This document shows, one piece after another, positions 30,348 to 33,028 of a stretch of DNA of 33,028 bases. The position numbers and the translations under genes were made by a program. The stretch comes from Rhodospirillales bacterium (GTDB lineage Bacteria > Pseudomonadota > Alphaproteobacteria > Rhodospirillales > Shumkoniaceae): positions 1 to 33,028 of the forward strand of contig JANQJG010000005.1 of assembly GCA_028281785.1 (NCBI GenBank), written 5' to 3'. Every line of letters starts with the position of its first letter. The stretch's first letter is position 1. The notes beneath the pieces are model-generated. The model was not told the DNA's origin and did no database searches. It was given only the letters and a program-made list of their open reading frames with translations.

Positions 30348-31759
30348 CATCGACGGTCAATCGGGCCGCCGCGTTCAAGGACTGCGACATTCGCGGCCCC
30401 TATCCCGAAGAGGTCAGCGACGACCTGTTCGAGGTGGTGGGCGCCGCCTATGGCGCCGATGTCACAGCGGGATCCTTCCCGGGATTGCAGGAGCGGATGA
30501 TCGTGATCGGCGGCGACGCGCGCGAGACGACGCCGAGGCTCAAAACGCGGCTGACCGACGGGCTGGCGATCCATCCGCTGCGGATTATCGATCTGGGCGC
30601 GCGCGTTCCCACGCCGGTCATTTACTGGGCGAAGGCCGAATTGAGGGCGCAGGCCTCGGCCATCGTTACCGCTTCCCACAACCCGCCCCACTGGAACGGC
30701 CTGAAGGTGATGAACGGCGACCGGCCCCCCAGGCCGGAGGACATCGCCCGGCTCGCCGCCTATGACGGGGAGGTTGGCGGCCAGCGGCCACGGGCCGAGG
30801 TCACCTCATGGCCCGGCGCGACGGAGACCTATATCGGGCGCTTGACGGAGACTTTCGCCGAGAGCGGCATCGACGGGTTGCATGTGGTGATCGATCCCGG
30901 CAACGGCTGCCAGTCGGGGATTGCGTCGCGCGTCTACCGGGCCCTGGGGGCCGAGGTCGAGGCCCTGCACGACCGTGCCGACGGGCGGTTTCCGGATCGC
31001 CATCCGGACTGCGCCGTGCCCGAAAACCTGACGGCCGTCTGCGCCGCGGTGAGGGAGCGCGGGGCGGATCTGGGCATCGCCTTCGACGGCGACGGCGACC
31101 GCCTGGCCGCGGTGGACGGGAAGGGGCGGGTGCTCGGCTCGGAACGCCTGGGCATGGTCCTGTTGCCGGCCATCATGGAGGACGGGTCATCCGCTCCCGT
31201 GGTCATCGACATCAAATGCTCGATGGCCCTGGAGGAGTGTATAGAGAAACTCGGCGGCCGGGCGATCCGCTCGAAAAGCGGCCATGCCTACATGAAGCAG
31301 GTCGTATTGGACTCGGGCGCCGTGGCCGGGATCGAGGTCTCGGGCCATGTGTTTCTGGGCGAGCTGGACGGCCGCGACGATCCGCTCCACACCTCGCTTC
31401 GGCTCTGCCGGTACCTGGCCGCGCGGGAGCGATCGCTGGCCGAGATGGTCGACGCGCTGCCGCCCATGTACATGACGCCGGATATCCGCATCGCCATGGA
31501 CGCGCCGGAGATCGATCGCCTGCTCACTTCCGCGCCGGAGGCCTTTTCAGACGCCCGGATCGAGGATTTGGACGGGGTGCGCATCGTCTGGCCGACCGGG
31601 TGGCTGCTGATCCGGCGGTCGATCACCGAGCCCAAGGTCACGCTGCGGATGGAGGGTCAGACGCAACAGGACCTGGAGGACATCTCGGAGCGGGTGGTCG
31701 GCCGGTTCCCCGAATTGACGACGGAGGTCAAGGCCGCGGTCGCGAAAACGGTTGCTTAA
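30344..31759 (+). CDS. Phosphohexomutase (PMM/PGM family)
   Basis: A 471-residue alpha-D-phosphohexomutase with four domains. Ser111 in TASHNPP is the phosphoserine that relays phosphate. DGDGDR (248-253) binds Mg. IEVSGH (about 325-331) is the sugar-binding loop, and RRSITEPKV near 425 is the C-terminal phosphate clamp. All are intact, so it should be active, moving phosphate between positions of an aldose or a close analogue. Its start overlaps the kinase stop (ATGA), implying translational coupling. Such a mutase within an aldolase-kinase catabolic operon is unusual; most relatives serve cell-envelope synthesis. Confidence 0.92.
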   Translation: MTSTVNRAAAFKDCDIRGPYPEEVSDDLFEVVGAAYGADVTAGSFPGLQERMIVIGGDARETTPRLKTRLTDGLAIHPLRIIDLGARVPTPVIYWAKAELRAQASAIVTASHNPPHWNGLKVMNGDRPPRPEDIARLAAYDGEVGGQRPRAEVTSWPGATETYIGRLTETFAESGIDGLHVVIDPGNGCQSGIASRVYRALGAEVEALHDRADGRFPDRHPDCAVPENLTAVCAAVRERGADLGIAFDGDGDRLAAVDGKGRVLGSERLGMVLLPAIMEDGSSAPVVIDIKCSMALEECIEKLGGRAIRSKSGHAYMKQVVLDSGAVAGIEVSGHVFLGELDGRDDPLHTSLRLCRYLAARERSLAEMVDALPPMYMTPDIRIAMDAPEIDRLLTSAPEAFSDARIEDLDGVRIVWPTGWLLIRRSITEPKVTLRMEGQTQQDLEDISERVVGRFPELTTEVKAAVAKTVA

Positions 31760-31871
31760 AAGGCCAAAGAACAGAAGAGCAGGGAAGAAAGCACGCCAGG
31801 AGACGGATCTTGAACACGCCCCGTGTCGGGAAACCCGGCCGAGCGAAACCATAGGAAAAGGAGAACCGCGC

Positions 31872-32708
31872 ATGTCGGTGGAAGACACCAAAATCTACCC
31901 CATCAATACCGGCTGGTTGGAGGCCGATGTCGGCACCTACATTTTCTGGAAGGGAAAGGCCGGAGAGAAGATCTGGAACCCGACGATCTGCTTCTATGTG
32001 GATACGGGCGAGCACAAGATCATGGTCGACACCGGCCTGTCCGACGCCGAGCGGGCGACCAAATACCACCACAAATGCGAAAAGCGCGGCTGCGTGGAGG
32101 CCCCCGAGGCCCTTCAGAAGCTGGGCGTCGACCCGGACGAGATCGACATCGTCCTGTTCACCCATCTGCATTGGGATCATGTCCAGGGCATGAAGACCTT
32201 CAGGAACGCCCGCTATATCTGCACCGACACCGAGCTTTTGTTCGCCCATAACCCGCTGCCGCTTTATTACCGTTCCTATGAATCGCCGGTACTCGGCATC
32301 GAGGCACCGTTCATCGGTTGCAATTTCGAGCTGGTGAAGATGTGGAGCGAGGTCGAGATCGTGCCCGGCGTCAGCGTCTTCCCGACCCCGGGGCATTGCC
32401 CCGGCCATCAGGCGGTCTCGGTGAAGACGGCGGTTGGCGATCTGGTGATCGTCGGCGACGCGTTCTTCCAGTGGAAGAACATGGAGCCCAACATGGAGGA
32501 GAAATGGCGGTATTGGGTTCCGGCGCGCTTCTACAATTCGGTCGAGGGCTGGAAGAGCATCGAGCTGATCGACATGAAGGCGGATTTCACCCTGCCGACC
32601 CATGAGGAACTTATTCTGGAGCACGACGTCTACCCTTATGAAGGCATGCCTTTGCGGACGCGGCGCCAGCCGGTTCCCGGGACGTCCTTCTTCGTGGCCG
32701 GGATCTGA
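31872..32708 (+). CDS. MBL-fold lactonase-like protein (N-acyl homoserine lactonase family)
   Basis: A 278-residue cytoplasmic metallohydrolase starting at ATG 31872, with AAAAGGAGA upstream. The dinuclear zinc motif THLHWDH (97-103) is canonical. The remaining ligands are the His in GHCPGH, the Asp in VGDAF and the His in LPTHEEL. Overall layout and length fit AHL-lactonase-type MBL proteins, with residues 20-60 (FWKGKAGEKIWNP) as a small insertion. In this setting, 112 bp after the mutase at the end of a sugar operon, opening of a sugar lactone is at least as likely as quorum quenching. A hairpin follows the stop. Confidence 0.88.
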   Translation: MSVEDTKIYPINTGWLEADVGTYIFWKGKAGEKIWNPTICFYVDTGEHKIMVDTGLSDAERATKYHHKCEKRGCVEAPEALQKLGVDPDEIDIVLFTHLHWDHVQGMKTFRNARYICTDTELLFAHNPLPLYYRSYESPVLGIEAPFIGCNFELVKMWSEVEIVPGVSVFPTPGHCPGHQAVSVKTAVGDLVIVGDAFFQWKNMEPNMEEKWRYWVPARFYNSVEGWKSIELIDMKADFTLPTHEELILEHDVYPYEGMPLRTRRQPVPGTSFFVAGI

Positions 32709-32722
32709 CATCGCGGGGTCTC

Positions 32723-32748
32723 CTCTCCCGCCTTTTGGGGGCGGAGAG
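32723..32748 (+). terminator. Hairpin at the end of the sugar operon
   Basis: CTCTCC (32723-32728) pairs with GGAGAG (32743-32748), with a further GCC/GGC pairing after a bulged C and a T-rich loop. It begins 14 bp past the stop of the lactonase-like gene. It has no U-tract but is well placed to end the transcript. Confidence 0.45.
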
Positions 32749-32784
32749 TAACAAGGAGAGGTGAGGGAATTCCTTAAATCGCCA

Positions 32785-32849
32785 CCCTCACCCTCCCGCC
32801 GTCGCTAACGCTACGGCGGGCCCCACCCTCTCCCGCAAGCGGGAGAGGG
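32785..32849. repeat. Palindromic dispersed repeat, second copy
   Basis: CCCTCACCC (32785-32793) is followed by a hairpin CCCGCCGT/ACGGCGGG (32795-32820), then CCCTCTCCCGC (32826-32836) and GCGGGAGAGGG (32839-32849) with a 2-nt loop. The order CCCTCACCC, small hairpin, CCCTCTCCC hairpin is the same as at 10902-10998. Confidence 0.65.
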
Positions 32850-33028
32850 GCCGTATATGCGGCTCTAAGCTCCTCTCCCACGAAAGTGGGCTATCGGATT
32901 CACACATTGCTCTTTCATCGTCATCTCGGACGCTAGAGCATGTCTTGGCTAACTAGATTCATGGTTCCCTGAGGGTGGGGGATGTGATTCTCTGTATTTA
33001 CCTGGCAGATATAGAGGGTCAGACATGG
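32850..33028. other. Gene-free right edge
   Basis: No frame with family similarity, no RNA gene and no clear promoter is visible in the last 179 bases. The segment is less GC-rich than the repeat before it. Confidence 0.5.

Overview
The window looks like chromosome from a high-GC, metabolically versatile alphaproteobacterium, probably Rhodospirillales-like. This rests on the strong G/C bias at third codon positions, two tripartite tricarboxylate transporter (TTT) operons with Bug-type binding proteins, a CUT1-type sugar ABC importer, and dispersed GC-rich palindromes of the kind common in this class. No rRNA, tRNA, CRISPR array, transposase or phage gene was seen.

Left part (1-9.5 kb). An exported metallo-beta-lactamase-fold protein is divergent from a glutathione pair: a ChaC-like gamma-glutamylcyclotransferase and a visibly AT-richer glutathione S-transferase. 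Next comes a minus-strand island: GntR/HutC regulator, TctC, TctB, TctA, a broken arylsulfatase N-terminus and an intact choline-sulfatase-like enzyme. It reads as an uptake-and-desulfation module. A near-consensus promoter (TTGTAG-17-TATAAT) before tctC has a HutC-type operator (GTATATAC) abutting its -35 box. The island is bracketed by two decayed, same-strand pieces of a SAM-dependent methyltransferase: the C-terminal half on the left, and the N-terminal part fused to the C-terminal tail on the right.

Middle part (9.5-18.4 kb). ATP sulfurylase (sat) is followed by a second TTT operon whose last gene is a HIT-domain protein overlapping tctA by ATGA. Then come an Lrp/AsnC regulator divergent from an L-cysteine desulfidase (CyuA type), a small DUF6356-like membrane protein, and a uroporphyrinogen-decarboxylase-fold protein. 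Sulfatase, ATP sulfurylase and cysteine desulfidase give this half a sulfur-metabolism flavour, but they lie in separate transcription units.

Right part (18.4-32.7 kb). This is a large carbohydrate-catabolism locus. It holds three class II aldolase/adducin-family genes, a HAD class IIA phosphatase, a LuxR-type regulator with a degenerate receiver domain, and a CUT1 ABC importer (ATPase, binding protein, two permeases). It also holds a Tm-1-like (UPF0261) protein, an FGGY kinase, a phosphohexomutase and a lactonase-like MBL protein. The genes suggest import, then oxidation/lactone opening or phosphorylation, phosphate migration and retro-aldol cleavage, but the substrate cannot be named. Three 20-bp palindromes sharing GGTAGG-N6-CCYACC lie before the FucA-like aldolase, before the regulator and before the ABC operon. 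They are the best candidate operators of this system, which is the part of the window most likely to be undescribed.
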